From contig CP102274.1 of assembly GCA_025149285.1 (NCBI GenBank), positions 3,560,001 through 3,624,000 on the forward strand: a stretch of 64,000 nt of DNA. Direction: 5' to 3'. The notes under the pieces were generated by a model that was not told the origin of the DNA, ran no database searches, and worked only from the letters and a program-made list of their open reading frames with translations. This DNA comes from Hungatella hathewayi. GTDB taxonomy: Bacteria; Bacillota; Clostridia; Lachnospirales; Lachnospiraceae. Below, one piece after another: positions 18,025 through 28,102 of this stretch (the first letter of the stretch is position 1; every line of letters starts with the position of its first letter). The translations under genes and the position numbers were made by a program.

Positions 18025-19113
18025 CTATCTTCCCTTCAAAATATTCACAATCCCTGGCATCCACCTATAGCCAAGATATCTGAGCTTTGTTGCTATGCTG
18101 TCCAACTCAGATAGCTTCGTCTTCTCTCCGGTCTGCCTATTTAAATACGCCTCTACCCCACATCCGAAAGTTCCCTTCCAACTTGGCTTTTTGATAAACT
18201 TGCGAAGGCACATTGTGAGTCCCTCTTCCATAGACACAAAGCTTAAATCAGGACATATAGAAAGTAATTTGGAGTTATCAAATGTCCTGTCAAATAACCT
18301 GTCGTATCGGACCTGATATTCATTTTCCATAACCTTACAGATACCACTGCTATCCTCTGGTTGGTAAAGTTTTGATGTTATACCGGCATGCTCCTGCAAC
18401 ACTCTACTATAAATCTTCCATACCTCCCACCACTCCATATGTTGCGTTCCGGTCAGATTAAGTACCTCACCATAAGCTCTTTTGTTTCCAACGAGGTCAG
18501 CTATAGCCTGTGCAACATCCCCCCCACACGTCATTGTGGTTTGATGGCACGCCACATCTTTGGGCAGAGGAACGTTCCTGCCATGTAACGCTCGGTACAG
18601 CCATACATTCTTTTCAATAGTACCCAACTGAAGCCTTTCAACATTGTATGTTATGTAAGGTCTAATAACTGTCCAGTTTGAGGAACCACTGTTAAATAAC
18701 AGATTCTCTTGTCTTGCCTTTGCCAGTGCGTATTCGTCTGTCGCAAGGAAAGTATCATCGTTGCTTACATCCAATAGTCTGGATGAACACTCCGTAATAG
18801 GACTTTCCGAATCAGCATAAACCCTGCTTGAGCTAGTAAAAATATACTGATCCGTAGATTCCAATAGACTATTTACTCTCGATGCAAATTCATCAGATCT
18901 ATAAATCATAAAATCCACAATAGTATCATACTTTTGCTTGAGTATCTCTGAGAGGAAGTTTTCATCATGAGCATTACCTCGCAGGTAATGGATATCTTCG
19001 GCAGAACCATGTTGATATCTTGATGTTACAAATACTTGTTCGCCACGATTGCTTAATTTCTCTATTAATGGCATCCCCATTGCTCCAGTGCCACCTAACA
19101 CCAATACTCGCAT
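18025..19113 (-). CDS. NAD-dependent epimerase/dehydratase (extended SDR)
   Basis: This is a 362-residue short-chain dehydrogenase/reductase. The N-terminal Rossmann motif is VLGGTGAMGMPL, the Ser region is FTSSSRVYA and the catalytic pair is in DEYALAKAR (YxxxK). Such enzymes act on nucleotide sugars or similar polyols. The start follows GCGAGGT. It lies directly downstream of the ThDP enzyme and upstream of the GT2. The C-terminal 50 residues (GCGVEAYLNRQTGEKTKLSE) are not typical of common 4-epimerases, so the substrate may be unusual. Confidence 0.87.
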   Translation of the reverse strand: MRVLVLGGTGAMGMPLIEKLSNRGEQVFVTSRYQHGSAEDIHYLRGNAHDENFLSEILKQKYDTIVDFMIYRSDEFASRVNSLLESTDQYIFTSSSRVYADSESPITECSSRLLDVSNDDTFLATDEYALAKARQENLLFNSGSSNWTVIRPYITYNVERLQLGTIEKNVWLYRALHGRNVPLPKDVACHQTTMTCGGDVAQAIADLVGNKRAYGEVLNLTGTQHMEWWEVWKIYSRVLQEHAGITSKLYQPEDSSGICKVMENEYQVRYDRLFDRTFDNSKLLSICPDLSFVSMEEGLTMCLRKFIKKPSWKGTFGCGVEAYLNRQTGEKTKLSELDSIATKLRYLGYRWMPGIVNILKGR

Positions 19114-19141
19114 ATTTACTATACCTCGCTATTGAAATGGT

Positions 19142-20899
19142 TTAGAAATCCCTATTTCTACCCAACAGTTTCTTTACTGTCTTTATTCCTTCCCCACCCA
19201 GAACTTTCTTTACTTCCGTTTTTACTTTTCCCTTTACTGTAGTATGAGAATGGCTCAGTACAGAATAGGCCTCTGTATCCTCCTTAGTATCGACAAAAAC
19301 CTCAAAGATAATAGAGCTGTCCATCTCCGGTGACAGGAATGTAGGCAGATTTTCCATATACTCTTCTTTATTCTCTGCAGATAAATACTTAAAGCCCAGA
19401 TCCTCTGCATAGTGTTTCACTAATTTCTTGGATTTTGCTCCATTGTGTCCCTCGGCAGCTATGTAGGGATTTGCATCATCTCCAAATTGATAAGCTCTGT
19501 TATCAGGGTTTTTAAATTCAGTACCTAAACCATTATTAACCAGGATGATGCGTACATTCTTGCCATAATGCCTGTTTCCCAATGAGTTCATATCATAAAA
19601 GAAGGCAAGATCCCCAAACACTCCAAAGACCAACTTGTCTGTAACCAGTGAGTTCCCCAAAAGCGAAGACAGCCCTCCGTCAATACCGTACCCACCTGTG
19701 TTAGCATATCCCACAACACTGCCTGGTGCCTCAAACATGCTCCACATCCTATACGAATTGTATATGCCCATATGCAAGATACAATCCTCTGGAAGCTTTG
19801 GTAGCGTATTTTTAGCTAACCAGGCATTAGAGAACGGCAACTCAGGTAGTGCTTCAGAAATCTTCTTTGCTTCTGATTGCCATAATTTCAGGTAAGTATG
19901 GTCTGAAGCCCCCGTTGCTCTGTCTGCATACACAGAAAAGAAATACTCCTCTTCCATAGCAAAAATATATCTCTGTGTCTGGAAAGTATCCATGATCTCT
20001 CCGTTTGGATCAACTCTCCAAACTTCTTTCGCATGAATACGAAGAGGCATTCCGGTGATTTCCCCAATATGGATTACGATATCCGCTCCCATTGCCGGTG
20101 TATTATATTCCCATTGATAAGAAGCCAAAACAACATTTACTCTATAGTTGCCATGATAGTTACTTACTTGATCGCAGCAGACGACAGCATTATATTTGTC
20201 ACAAAAAGCATTCACAACATCCAACTGTTCCACTGTCCATTTCCGATGTGCGCCTACAAATATGGCAATATTTACACCATCAGGTATCTCTGGCAATCTA
20301 TTCTTATAAGCATCAAAATAAGTGACTCTTTGAATAACCCTCTCCTGTGGTAATGAATTCTGATTGAAAACACGGCTGTATGTGGTGAAAAGGTTAATAT
20401 GCACCGGTCGTCCGCCGTTCCTTCGTAATTCCGTTAGTGCTCTATTTATCAGTACATTACAATGCCACTCATCCTGTGCTGTATGAATGATTGGCACTTG
20501 GACACTTAGTTTTACCGTATCCACAGGTTGTACTGACCTGTCAATCGCCTGTTGAAATCCCTGTCCGATTCTCCCGGGGTGTTGCGTGGATGTAATTGCA
20601 ACAACGGGAAGCTTTCGGTAGTAAGCCTCGGTCAGCCCTGAAAAATAGTTTCTGGACGCCGTCGCCTGGGTACATGATAATGCTACCGGCTCACCGCACT
20701 CAGCCGCCATACCACAAGCCATGTAAGCTGCACTGCGTTCGTCATAAGCAGAATAAAGTTCAAAATAGTCATCCTGCTGCATGCTTACAACCAATGATAC
20801 ATTTGTGGTTCCCGGACTAACAATCACCTTTTTTATATTATGAGCCTTCATCAGACTCATCATCATCAACACATTTTTCTCTTCGGAAAAATTGCTCAC
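19142..20899 (-). CDS. MenD-like thiamine diphosphate-dependent enzyme
   Basis: This is a 585-residue ThDP enzyme. The N-terminal PYR domain starts VIVSPGTTNVSLVV and has the catalytic glutamate in YDERSAAYM (Glu54). The C-terminal PP domain has GDLAFFYDMNSLGNRHYG leading to VNNGLG, a GDx(about 25)NN cofactor motif. The order of motifs is closest to MenD (SEPHCHC synthase), but no menaquinone genes are nearby, so it more likely performs a related 2-oxoacid decarboxylation and carboligation on another acceptor. The start is GTG after GGAGGATGG. ThDP enzymes that add carbon branches to keto-sugars are known (YerE type); that role here is inference. Confidence 0.88.
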   Translation of the reverse strand: MSNFSEEKNVLMMMSLMKAHNIKKVIVSPGTTNVSLVVSMQQDDYFELYSAYDERSAAYMACGMAAECGEPVALSCTQATASRNYFSGLTEAYYRKLPVVAITSTQHPGRIGQGFQQAIDRSVQPVDTVKLSVQVPIIHTAQDEWHCNVLINRALTELRRNGGRPVHINLFTTYSRVFNQNSLPQERVIQRVTYFDAYKNRLPEIPDGVNIAIFVGAHRKWTVEQLDVVNAFCDKYNAVVCCDQVSNYHGNYRVNVVLASYQWEYNTPAMGADIVIHIGEITGMPLRIHAKEVWRVDPNGEIMDTFQTQRYIFAMEEEYFFSVYADRATGASDHTYLKLWQSEAKKISEALPELPFSNAWLAKNTLPKLPEDCILHMGIYNSYRMWSMFEAPGSVVGYANTGGYGIDGGLSSLLGNSLVTDKLVFGVFGDLAFFYDMNSLGNRHYGKNVRIILVNNGLGTEFKNPDNRAYQFGDDANPYIAAEGHNGAKSKKLVKHYAEDLGFKYLSAENKEEYMENLPTFLSPEMDSSIIFEVFVDTKEDTEAYSVLSHSHTTVKGKVKTEVKKVLGGEGIKTVKKLLGRNRDF

Positions 20900-20952
20900 A
20901 TTACCATCCTCCTACAGTTTTGATTTTACTGGTGCCTGACTTGCACCTATCC

Positions 20953-22092
20953 TCAGTCATCTAAAGCTTTCTTTAGATATCCAATTAATTTTTGTCGCTC
21001 TTTATCCCTGATTTCAAAACTATCTGGCAAATCAGAATCTAATATCTCTATAAATGCAGCCATATCAGCAACAAAACGTTCTTCACAACCATACAATGTG
21101 AGCAGGTTTGAAATACGACTGGTTTGCTTCGCATTGTGAGTATACTGCCTGTGGAATGTAAAAAATGAAGTATTAAAATATATCGAAAACAATGTAGTGT
21201 GAAAAGAATCAGTCATTACATAACTTGCTCGATCTATATACTTCACATATTCCCTCGGCCCTCCATTGCAAAACCTTATTCCCTTTATTCTTTCATACTC
21301 TTCTTGCGGATAAGCAAATGCTACCATCGGTAGTCCCCTATCACTTCTAAGTTTTTCCATTGCCTGCAATGCGAAATCACAGGGTTTGTCTAAAAAATGA
21401 ATGAATATGTACTCTCCCTCCAAATCATCTGCCGCCTTACTGAAATCTCTCCATTCGTCCGGTGTCAAGAAAGAGGTCGGATCTGACAGGCGAATAGCAT
21501 CACGGCCAGTTAATTCTGCTATATTGTCTACACCCTCCTGCTCTCTTGCGGATAATAATTGGAATTTTCTAATTTCTTTTGAAAAGGACCTTTTATTATA
21601 GTCTTCTATTTCACTTCCAAAGCTGGGCGCAAGTGCTATCTTTTTTTTGTCCGATACAAATCCTAAAAAGGATACCAGGTCATATCGTCTGGAGCCATTC
21701 CATATCTGATCACTTCCAGCAATAAAAGCAATGAAGTCTTCGGATTTTCCTATATTCTTTAGTTGGCTATAGCTGTAACCTTCAGGCTGCAATGTGTCAT
21801 CTACAAACCGGTCTATAGACTCTTCGGATTTCTTCGAAAGGCTTCCTATAGATTTTTTTCCAGCAGATCTTAATGATGTATACTTTGATATATACCCTTT
21901 ATACCGAAAACTATCTATGGCAAATCGGACTATCTCTCCCAGGTAATAGGTATACCTCTGAATACCAGGAAATGTTCTATATAAAGGGATACAGTGATAC
22001 CCCATCTTTTCTACCATACTTTTCGTTGCATAGCATTGAAGTGCTGACCCGTAATTTCTTTTCCATAATGTAACTAAACCGATTTTTTTCAT
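20953..22092 (-). CDS. Polysaccharide pyruvyl transferase family protein
   Basis: This protein of about 379 residues belongs to the CsaB/WcaK-like pyruvyl transferase family: KKIGLVTLWKRNYGSALQCY at the start, FIAGSDQIWN in the middle and YVMTDSFHTTLFSIYF near residue 300, with the family's conserved His. Members transfer a pyruvate ketal from PEP to a sugar of a surface glycan. I chose the ATG at 22092 because GGAG lies eight bases upstream; GTG at 22101 and ATG at 22098 are nearer the site. It lies between Wzy and the ThDP enzyme. Confidence 0.87.
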   Translation of the reverse strand: MKKIGLVTLWKRNYGSALQCYATKSMVEKMGYHCIPLYRTFPGIQRYTYYLGEIVRFAIDSFRYKGYISKYTSLRSAGKKSIGSLSKKSEESIDRFVDDTLQPEGYSYSQLKNIGKSEDFIAFIAGSDQIWNGSRRYDLVSFLGFVSDKKKIALAPSFGSEIEDYNKRSFSKEIRKFQLLSAREQEGVDNIAELTGRDAIRLSDPTSFLTPDEWRDFSKAADDLEGEYIFIHFLDKPCDFALQAMEKLRSDRGLPMVAFAYPQEEYERIKGIRFCNGGPREYVKYIDRASYVMTDSFHTTLFSIYFNTSFFTFHRQYTHNAKQTSRISNLLTLYGCEERFVADMAAFIEILDSDLPDSFEIRDKERQKLIGYLKKALDD

Positions 22093-22128
22093 CTTCATCA
22101 CTCCAATTTGTTAAGTATCTTCTGAGGA

Positions 22129-23367
22129 TTAGTGTTTTGAAGGTACCCTTATTTTTATTTTCCTCTTGAGCTGTTTAACTTCCACATGATTTACAGTAGC
22201 AAAAACATATATCATGACATATACTAAGGTTTGAATCAGCGTAGTGTCTGAAAATACGGTCATCAAAATTACAATACAAGGCAACAGCCTGTCACCCCCT
22301 CTTCTTCTGATAGCCTGCACAGCAAACATCAAAATAAACAAGGCTGCGCATATGACTCCGTCAATATAAATCAAGTGGTACAATCCAGACATATACATTG
22401 TTAATTCGGTTCCAGCATCACCTGTGCCGAACAAAAACTCTGACCTATTAAAAAGAGAAATATAATATTGCCCTCCACCTAAGCGGCCTTGGATGGCAGA
22501 GTTTTGCCCTCCTATTCCAGTAAATATTCTCTGTACACTATACTGTAGCTGTGGCGACATAATATAAGCAACAAGAACCATTAATACAGCAACGATAAAT
22601 ACTCCAAACCACTTTCTTTTAATTTTTCCTGTTCCAAAACTATTGTAGAACAGATATAATCCCCATAAGCCCACAGAAAGCATAATACCCATGCCTGATG
22701 TACTGGCGATAATTCCTATGCTTATCAATAATGCAAATTTAAGACTTCTTTTGCTGCCACTCTTAAAAAGCAGATACACCAGAACAGGATAAGCATATTG
22801 TGTGTAAGCAGACGGTTCAATAAAAAAAGCTGATGGTCGATAAACTCCGGAGGCCGTTCCGGTTGATATAAGTGTCTCATAGCTGGACATGCCATCTCGC
22901 AACATTCCAATGTTTAAAAATGGAATGTGAATATTAGCTATCAAATGCGCCAGGTTCTGTAAGATAAGACATGCCGATGCAAAGCAACTAATCCTCACAG
23001 TCCATTTAAAAAAATCATCGAAATCGAACCAGTTATTACTTAGAAAAATTACCAGCAAGATCAAAAAAAGCATAGTAATAAATTCTTCAACCGATGTTCC
23101 ATGATTGATTATACGGAATATGGCATATGGGGCAACAAAATACACGCTCTTCATACTTAACCATCTACTGCTCAAAAAGAAAAGTATGTATGGAATCGAA
23201 GCAATAATAATCGCCATACTAAGGGTCACTGGTAAGAATGAACGAAGAGGCTGCACTATCACCATAACTGCAAATAAAAATGCAAATATTCTATCAAGCC
23301 CGTTGTGTTTAATTAACCTTACTGCTGTATTTTGCTTTGTCAGCGTCGTTGCTGTGGTTGCATTCAT
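22129..23367 (-). CDS. wzy: Wzy-type polysaccharide polymerase
   Basis: This is a 412-residue membrane protein with about ten or more hydrophobic helices and one large loop around residues 140-190 and 270-320, typical of O-antigen/capsule polymerases. Sequence conservation in Wzy is low, so the call rests on topology, size and placement among glycosyltransferase and flippase genes. The run GTASGVYRPSAFFIEPSAYT in the loop resembles the PSxFxEPS segment seen in many such polymerases. It should join repeat units flipped by Wzx. Confidence 0.82.
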   Translation of the reverse strand: MNATTATTLTKQNTAVRLIKHNGLDRIFAFLFAVMVIVQPLRSFLPVTLSMAIIIASIPYILFFLSSRWLSMKSVYFVAPYAIFRIINHGTSVEEFITMLFLILLVIFLSNNWFDFDDFFKWTVRISCFASACLILQNLAHLIANIHIPFLNIGMLRDGMSSYETLISTGTASGVYRPSAFFIEPSAYTQYAYPVLVYLLFKSGSKRSLKFALLISIGIIASTSGMGIMLSVGLWGLYLFYNSFGTGKIKRKWFGVFIVAVLMVLVAYIMSPQLQYSVQRIFTGIGGQNSAIQGRLGGGQYYISLFNRSEFLFGTGDAGTELTMYMSGLYHLIYIDGVICAALFILMFAVQAIRRRGGDRLLPCIVILMTVFSDTTLIQTLVYVMIYVFATVNHVEVKQLKRKIKIRVPSKH

Positions 23368-23388
23368 GCTTTTACCTCATTTTTGCTC

Positions 23389-24591
23389 TTATATCTTCAC
23401 CGAAGTTATCTTTTTCTTTTCAAGAATTTCCTGGTATAGGCTTTTCAAATTATCAATATTCCTATCCATAGAGAATGTTCCAGAAGTTATGTATCTTTGT
23501 CCATTTTTTGCTGTCCTTCTTGCCTCTTCCGGATGTTCTATTGCGTACACTATTTTCCTTGCCAGTTGCTTTGCATTTCCCTTCTCATACAGAAAACCTC
23601 TTCCGTCTTCTATTATCTCAGGAGTAGCACCTTTATTTGCACCTATAACAAGCGCCCCGGTAGCCATAGCTTCTACTGTAGCCCTTCCAAAGCCTTCCCC
23701 ATCTGAACACATCAGTCCAATATCAGACTCAGCCCACTTCTTTGGCATATCATCTACATAACCTTCAAATTTAACATGGTTACCGAGCCCTCTTTTCTCC
23801 ACCATTGCCATAAGATTTTTTTTGAATGTGGGTTCTATATTCCCATAAAAGTAAAGGTAAATATTCTCATAACCTTTCTTAAGGAGTAGTGACAGCGCTT
23901 TTATGGCTTCCACATGACCCTTGAAAGCGTTGTAACCACATAACGACATATGAACGGTCTCTCCAGTAAAAATCTCTTTTGTTCTTAAATCGTCGGCTCC
24001 TTCTGTATATACTCCATCATATATAACTCTGGCATTATGGTTGAATTTATCTTTGTAACAATCGTAAATATATTTGGATATTGTAATAATTGCGTCAGTC
24101 TGTTTTATACTGCGTAATTCAACTTTTTTATCATACGGCTCCCTGTTAAAATATGAAACAGGTTCCTCTCTCAAATGCCATATAACAGGAATACCAAGCT
24201 TCTTTGCGCTTTTAATTCCAACCGGAGAAATTCCTGTGTTTATATGGAGGAGATCCACTTTCTCCTGCTTTAAAATATTTAAAATCTGGATTTCACTTCT
24301 GAATGAAAGAACGCGCTTAACCCGTATCTTTATCTCCTCAACTATTCCCCTCCCCTTTAGCCATGAGAAGAACAAACACTTGAAAACCGGAATATTCCTT
24401 TCTTCAAGTCTGGTCTCTAATGTCCCCCTTGATCCGGTAATGACAATCACATCAAAGTTTCCATCTTCTATGAGCTTATCAATGATCTCAAGCATTGCTA
24501 AAGTTGCGCCACTGATATTTGAAAACAATGAAACAAATGCAATTTTAATTTTTCTATTTTTTAGTGTTTTATTTACTGTAGTCTCTCTCAT
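23389..24591 (-). CDS. Family 4 glycosyltransferase (GT-B)
   Basis: This is a 400-residue GT-B glycosyltransferase. The N-terminal domain includes KIAFVSLFSNISGATLAMLE and HINTGISPVGIKSAKKLGIP; the C-terminal donor domain has GDGEGFGRATVEAMATGALV with the family 4 EX7E pattern. Length is typical. It should add one sugar of the repeat unit using a nucleotide sugar. The start at 24591 has a weak ribosome site. It sits between the PLP enzyme and Wzy. Confidence 0.9.
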   Translation of the reverse strand: MRETTVNKTLKNRKIKIAFVSLFSNISGATLAMLEIIDKLIEDGNFDVIVITGSRGTLETRLEERNIPVFKCLFFSWLKGRGIVEEIKIRVKRVLSFRSEIQILNILKQEKVDLLHINTGISPVGIKSAKKLGIPVIWHLREEPVSYFNREPYDKKVELRSIKQTDAIITISKYIYDCYKDKFNHNARVIYDGVYTEGADDLRTKEIFTGETVHMSLCGYNAFKGHVEAIKALSLLLKKGYENIYLYFYGNIEPTFKKNLMAMVEKRGLGNHVKFEGYVDDMPKKWAESDIGLMCSDGEGFGRATVEAMATGALVIGANKGATPEIIEDGRGFLYEKGNAKQLARKIVYAIEHPEEARRTAKNGQRYITSGTFSMDRNIDNLKSLYQEILEKKKITSVKI

Positions 24592-24621
24592 ACTTACAAA
24601 CTCGTTTCTACTGATTCAACA

Positions 24622-25788
24622 TCAGTTACATACATAATCTCTGATATTTGTGACTTGCTCACAAGCTACACTTTTCTTATCAAAAAAATCTTTAATCGCA
24701 TCGACTATTCTGTTCATATCTTCCTCGGTATACCGCTGGTCACACACCAAGGAGATCTCTCTGTTATATATTTCTTTCCCTTGATTCGAGATATTCTGAT
24801 GATACTTTGATAACGGCCAATGTACCGGGCAGTAAATCTGTTTGTTAATCAGATGTCTTCTCAGGCCATCTCTGTCATCCTTCACCAAAATGGGGACAAA
24901 TAGTGGTACGTCCATCTCACTTTGCTCTCCATACATAAGCTTGATCTCAGGTATATCCCTCAGCCCTTGCAGCAGAACCACTGCATTTGTCCTTCTCTGT
25001 CCTTTAACAAAGTTCCAGTCAGCCAAAAGCAATTGATATACACATTCTGTTGTAGGCTTATTTCCTACATAATGCTCATCCAAAAAATCCTCCGCTTCGT
25101 CATATTTATTGAGGTAATTCTTCTTTTGTCCTTCAGCTTCCGCAATCTCAGTAGCATGTGAAAGATGTTCATCAACCTCGATAGTTCTTTGCCACTTGAT
25201 ATAATCATTCTTCATCATCATGGCTTCCTTTCTATGTTCGGAATACTCGCTTCCAACTGTTCCTAACTCAAGGACAAAAGGTGCATGCTGCTTTATTGCT
25301 TCTGCGATCCCATAAAAACCTGTCCATTTTCGGAAACTTATATATGTATAGTCAGCATCTATTTCTACCTGGAAGGTACTATCGCTAAGCCACGAATGTG
25401 TTCTATCCACTATTATCAGTCCGTATATATCACGGATTTGCTTTACATCCAACCCGGATAACTGAGAAAAGCCAAAGAATGTCATATAATAAAAAATCTC
25501 GTTATCATGGTTCTCTTTAGAAACTTCTGTATAATCCTCTTCCGGCAGTTTAGCGCATAAGCCTTTTTCTTCATCATAGAAAATGTCATAGAACCTGATT
25601 TTTATGCCATGCCTTACAAATGGCTCTAACATGGTGTAGCAGCAATATGAAGGCATCAAAACAGAGTCAACACTGTGTTCTTCTAAAATATCACGTATAA
25701 TGTATTCAAGGGCAGCTCTACCTGATATCAGGTATTTTTTTTTGCCTGTATCTGCTGCCTCCCAGAATTCACTTCCTATCTCTGCCAC
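24622..25788 (-). CDS. DegT-like PLP-dependent protein
   Basis: This 388-residue protein has the fold pattern of DegT/DnrJ-type PLP enzymes. ISGRAALEYI near residue 22 matches the phosphate-loop region, VDRTHSW provides Asp128 for the PLP ring nitrogen, and ISFRKWTG supplies Lys154 as the likely Schiff-base lysine. It is clearly distinct from the canonical sugar aminotransferase at 32133 and lacks the usual SFNGNK pattern. The start is GTG after GGGGTGATATA. It could act on a non-sugar substrate; the amino donor and acceptor are unknown. Confidence 0.78.
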   Translation of the reverse strand: MAEIGSEFWEAADTGKKKYLISGRAALEYIIRDILEEHSVDSVLMPSYCCYTMLEPFVRHGIKIRFYDIFYDEEKGLCAKLPEEDYTEVSKENHDNEIFYYMTFFGFSQLSGLDVKQIRDIYGLIIVDRTHSWLSDSTFQVEIDADYTYISFRKWTGFYGIAEAIKQHAPFVLELGTVGSEYSEHRKEAMMMKNDYIKWQRTIEVDEHLSHATEIAEAEGQKKNYLNKYDEAEDFLDEHYVGNKPTTECVYQLLLADWNFVKGQRRTNAVVLLQGLRDIPEIKLMYGEQSEMDVPLFVPILVKDDRDGLRRHLINKQIYCPVHWPLSKYHQNISNQGKEIYNREISLVCDQRYTEEDMNRIVDAIKDFFDKKSVACEQVTNIRDYVCN

Positions 25789-25816
25789 TATATCACCCCG
25801 ATATTCATTATTTCAT

Positions 25817-26845
25817 CTACGCTAATGTGTCAGCCATTTTATAAATCAGCTCTTGTGTTTTATCCCATCCGATACAGCCATCAGTTATGGACTTGCCGTA
25901 TATTCCGCTTCCTACCATCTGATTTCCCTCTTCTAAGTAGCTTTCTACCATAAAACCTTTTACTAACGAGGATATCCCTCTTTTCCTGCTGCACACAGAC
26001 AGTACTTCTTCCAGGATTCTCTCCTGTTCATAATATTTCTTTCCGGAATTGCAATGACTGCAGTCCACGATAACAGAACTATTTTTCAAATTTAACTTTA
26101 TGTACTGATCATGGAAATCGTTCAAATCCTCATAATGGTAATTTGAATACATCTTTCCGTTTCGGTCTATATATCCCCTTAAAATCGCATGTGCATATAG
26201 ATTGCCCTTTGTTGCAACCTCCCAGCCGTGATAAAGCATCCGCTGTGAATGCTGTGCTGCAAATATTGCATTCAGAAGCACAGAGAGGTCTCCGCTTGTA
26301 GGATTTTTTAAACCTACCGGAATATTAAAGCCGCTGGCCATTTCCCGGTGCATTTGATCTTCAACTGATCTCGCACCTACAGCAAGATAAGAGAGTAAAT
26401 CATCGAAATACATAAGGCTATCTGGATATAGCATCTCATCGGCTGCATACATGCCAGTTTCCTGTATTACTTTCAAATGCATTTTTCTGGAGGCTAATAC
26501 TCCACTTATTAGATCCTCATGTGCATCATTTGTGTCTGGATTATGAAGAAGTCCTTTATATCCAATTCCATTGGTTCGTGGCTTACTAGTATAAACTCGC
26601 GGAATAATGAATATGGTATCCTTAACATCTTCTCTGACTCTTGAAAGCCTCACCATATAGTCAACCACGGTATCTTCACGGTCTGCTGAACACGGTCCTA
26701 TGATAAGTATTTTTCTTTTATCTATGCCAGAGAGAATATCCCTTATCTGCTTAATGAAAACTCCCCTATTATTTTCCTGTTCCTTTGTAAGAGGGTACTC
26801 ATTTTTTACTTCTTCCACATCTGGCAGTTTATTGACAAGTATCAT
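25817..26845 (-). CDS. DAHP synthase (3-deoxy-7-phosphoheptulonate synthase), class I
   Basis: This is a 342-residue class I DAHP synthase of the AroF/G/H type, condensing PEP and erythrose 4-phosphate. Recognisable pieces are LIIGPCSADRE, RVYTSKPRTNGIGYKGLLHN, ARSVEDQMHREMASGF, GLKNPTSGD, VDCSHCNSGKK and VKGFMVESYLEEGNQ. The metal and substrate motifs appear intact. It sits inside a polysaccharide operon, far from shikimate genes, so it is likely a dedicated copy feeding a pathway encoded here. The variation ILIIGPCSADR and SSLVKGFMVESYL is within family range. What the DAHP is used for is unknown. Confidence 0.93.
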   Translation of the reverse strand: MILVNKLPDVEEVKNEYPLTKEQENNRGVFIKQIRDILSGIDKRKILIIGPCSADREDTVVDYMVRLSRVREDVKDTIFIIPRVYTSKPRTNGIGYKGLLHNPDTNDAHEDLISGVLASRKMHLKVIQETGMYAADEMLYPDSLMYFDDLLSYLAVGARSVEDQMHREMASGFNIPVGLKNPTSGDLSVLLNAIFAAQHSQRMLYHGWEVATKGNLYAHAILRGYIDRNGKMYSNYHYEDLNDFHDQYIKLNLKNSSVIVDCSHCNSGKKYYEQERILEEVLSVCSRKRGISSLVKGFMVESYLEEGNQMVGSGIYGKSITDGCIGWDKTQELIYKMADTLA

Positions 26846-26897
26846 TAATTCATACCTTCATTTACTTTCATTTACTGTTCTTTCTTATCTCACTTCA

Positions 26898-28085
26898 TTA
26901 CGGCTCCACTGCTTTTCCTAGCTCTGCGGACTTATAGGCAGCATATATGATCTTAATAGAATCATAGGCCAACTTAAATCCAGACTTCGGCTCTCTATCA
27001 AAATAAACAGATTCTACAAAATCTCTTAGTTCGTCCATATAGCCACGAATGATCTCATCTTCTACAAAAGGATTATTCCATCCTGTTTTTAAAGGAAGCA
27101 TTTCTGAGATGTAAACATCATCCAGGTTATCTTCATCCAAGAAATATGTACTCATTAAGTTTGACAATGTTAGTGTGCAATTGATTACGGCATCATTGCA
27201 GTAAAGCTCCAGATAGTTTTTACTTCCACCAAGGAGAACATCTGTTGCAATCACCACAGCCTTACTGTCATCTGAAAATGTAATAATAACCGTGCCGTTG
27301 TCTTCTACATCATGTGGTCTAGCAGCGATATGTCTATGATCATAATCTGAAAGGGATGGTGTTATATGCCCCATGTCAGCAAAGACACTTTTAACTGTGA
27401 TCTCTTCGCTCCTTGCTTCAGATTCAATCTGCTTAAGCCAGAGGATTGCAGAAAGAGGATGTGCTCCGGTACGAATAAAAGTGCCTCCACCAGTTTTATC
27501 CCACTCTCCTGCAACTGGAGAACTGGATCCTTTTAGACTTTCCTCGCCCTTTGCATATAAAATCTTACTTTTCTTCTTTGTAAGAATCTCAGCTGCTTTA
27601 CGCACAGCAGGGGCGTAGACGAAATTTTCTGCATACATAAACTTTTTGCCAGATTCATCTACTACTTTTTTTACTTCCTCCAAGGACTCACACAGTTTCT
27701 CATACATGTGTACCTTGGAAACATTAATTCCTATGGGCCTCTCGTCACCTTCCTCGCCAAAATAACCTGTCAAAGGTTTTTCACAAATCACATGCTTTCC
27801 AGCTCGCATAGCTTCAATTATCATCTGTGTATGCGCATATGGCGGTGTGCAGATATCTACAATATCCACCTCTGGATCGTTAAGGATATCATGATAGTCC
27901 AAGGAAGAGTTCACAAATCCATAGCGTTCTTTCATCATGTTCACCTGCTCGTAACGATGCGCAGCAATCCATTTAAAGCAAAGAGGAACTCCTGTATAAC
28001 GAGTCAGTGCATTCATATGCAACTCTGTTGCTCTTCCGGCACCTATCATACCCAGACATATTTCACCCTTTTTATTCACACACAC
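26898..28085 (-). CDS. Gfo/Idh/MocA-family oxidoreductase
   Basis: This is a 395-residue NAD(P)-dependent oxidoreductase. The N-terminal Rossmann start is LGMIGAGRATELHMNAL, followed by VDIVDICTPPYAHTQMIIEA and the catalytic-region motif GKHVICEKPLTG (EKP). The C-terminal domain contains TGGGTFIRTGAHPLSAILWL. Members oxidise or reduce sugars, inositols and related polyols. The frame starts with GTG at 28085 after AGAAGGGAGAGA. It lies between DAHP synthase and the ATP-grasp gene, pointing to a shared pathway. Confidence 0.9.
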   Translation of the reverse strand: MCVNKKGEICLGMIGAGRATELHMNALTRYTGVPLCFKWIAAHRYEQVNMMKERYGFVNSSLDYHDILNDPEVDIVDICTPPYAHTQMIIEAMRAGKHVICEKPLTGYFGEEGDERPIGINVSKVHMYEKLCESLEEVKKVVDESGKKFMYAENFVYAPAVRKAAEILTKKKSKILYAKGEESLKGSSSPVAGEWDKTGGGTFIRTGAHPLSAILWLKQIESEARSEEITVKSVFADMGHITPSLSDYDHRHIAARPHDVEDNGTVIITFSDDSKAVVIATDVLLGGSKNYLELYCNDAVINCTLTLSNLMSTYFLDEDNLDDVYISEMLPLKTGWNNPFVEDEIIRGYMDELRDFVESVYFDREPKSGFKLAYDSIKIIYAAYKSAELGKAVEP

Positions 28086-28102
28086 TCTCTCCCTTCTGCT
28101 TT

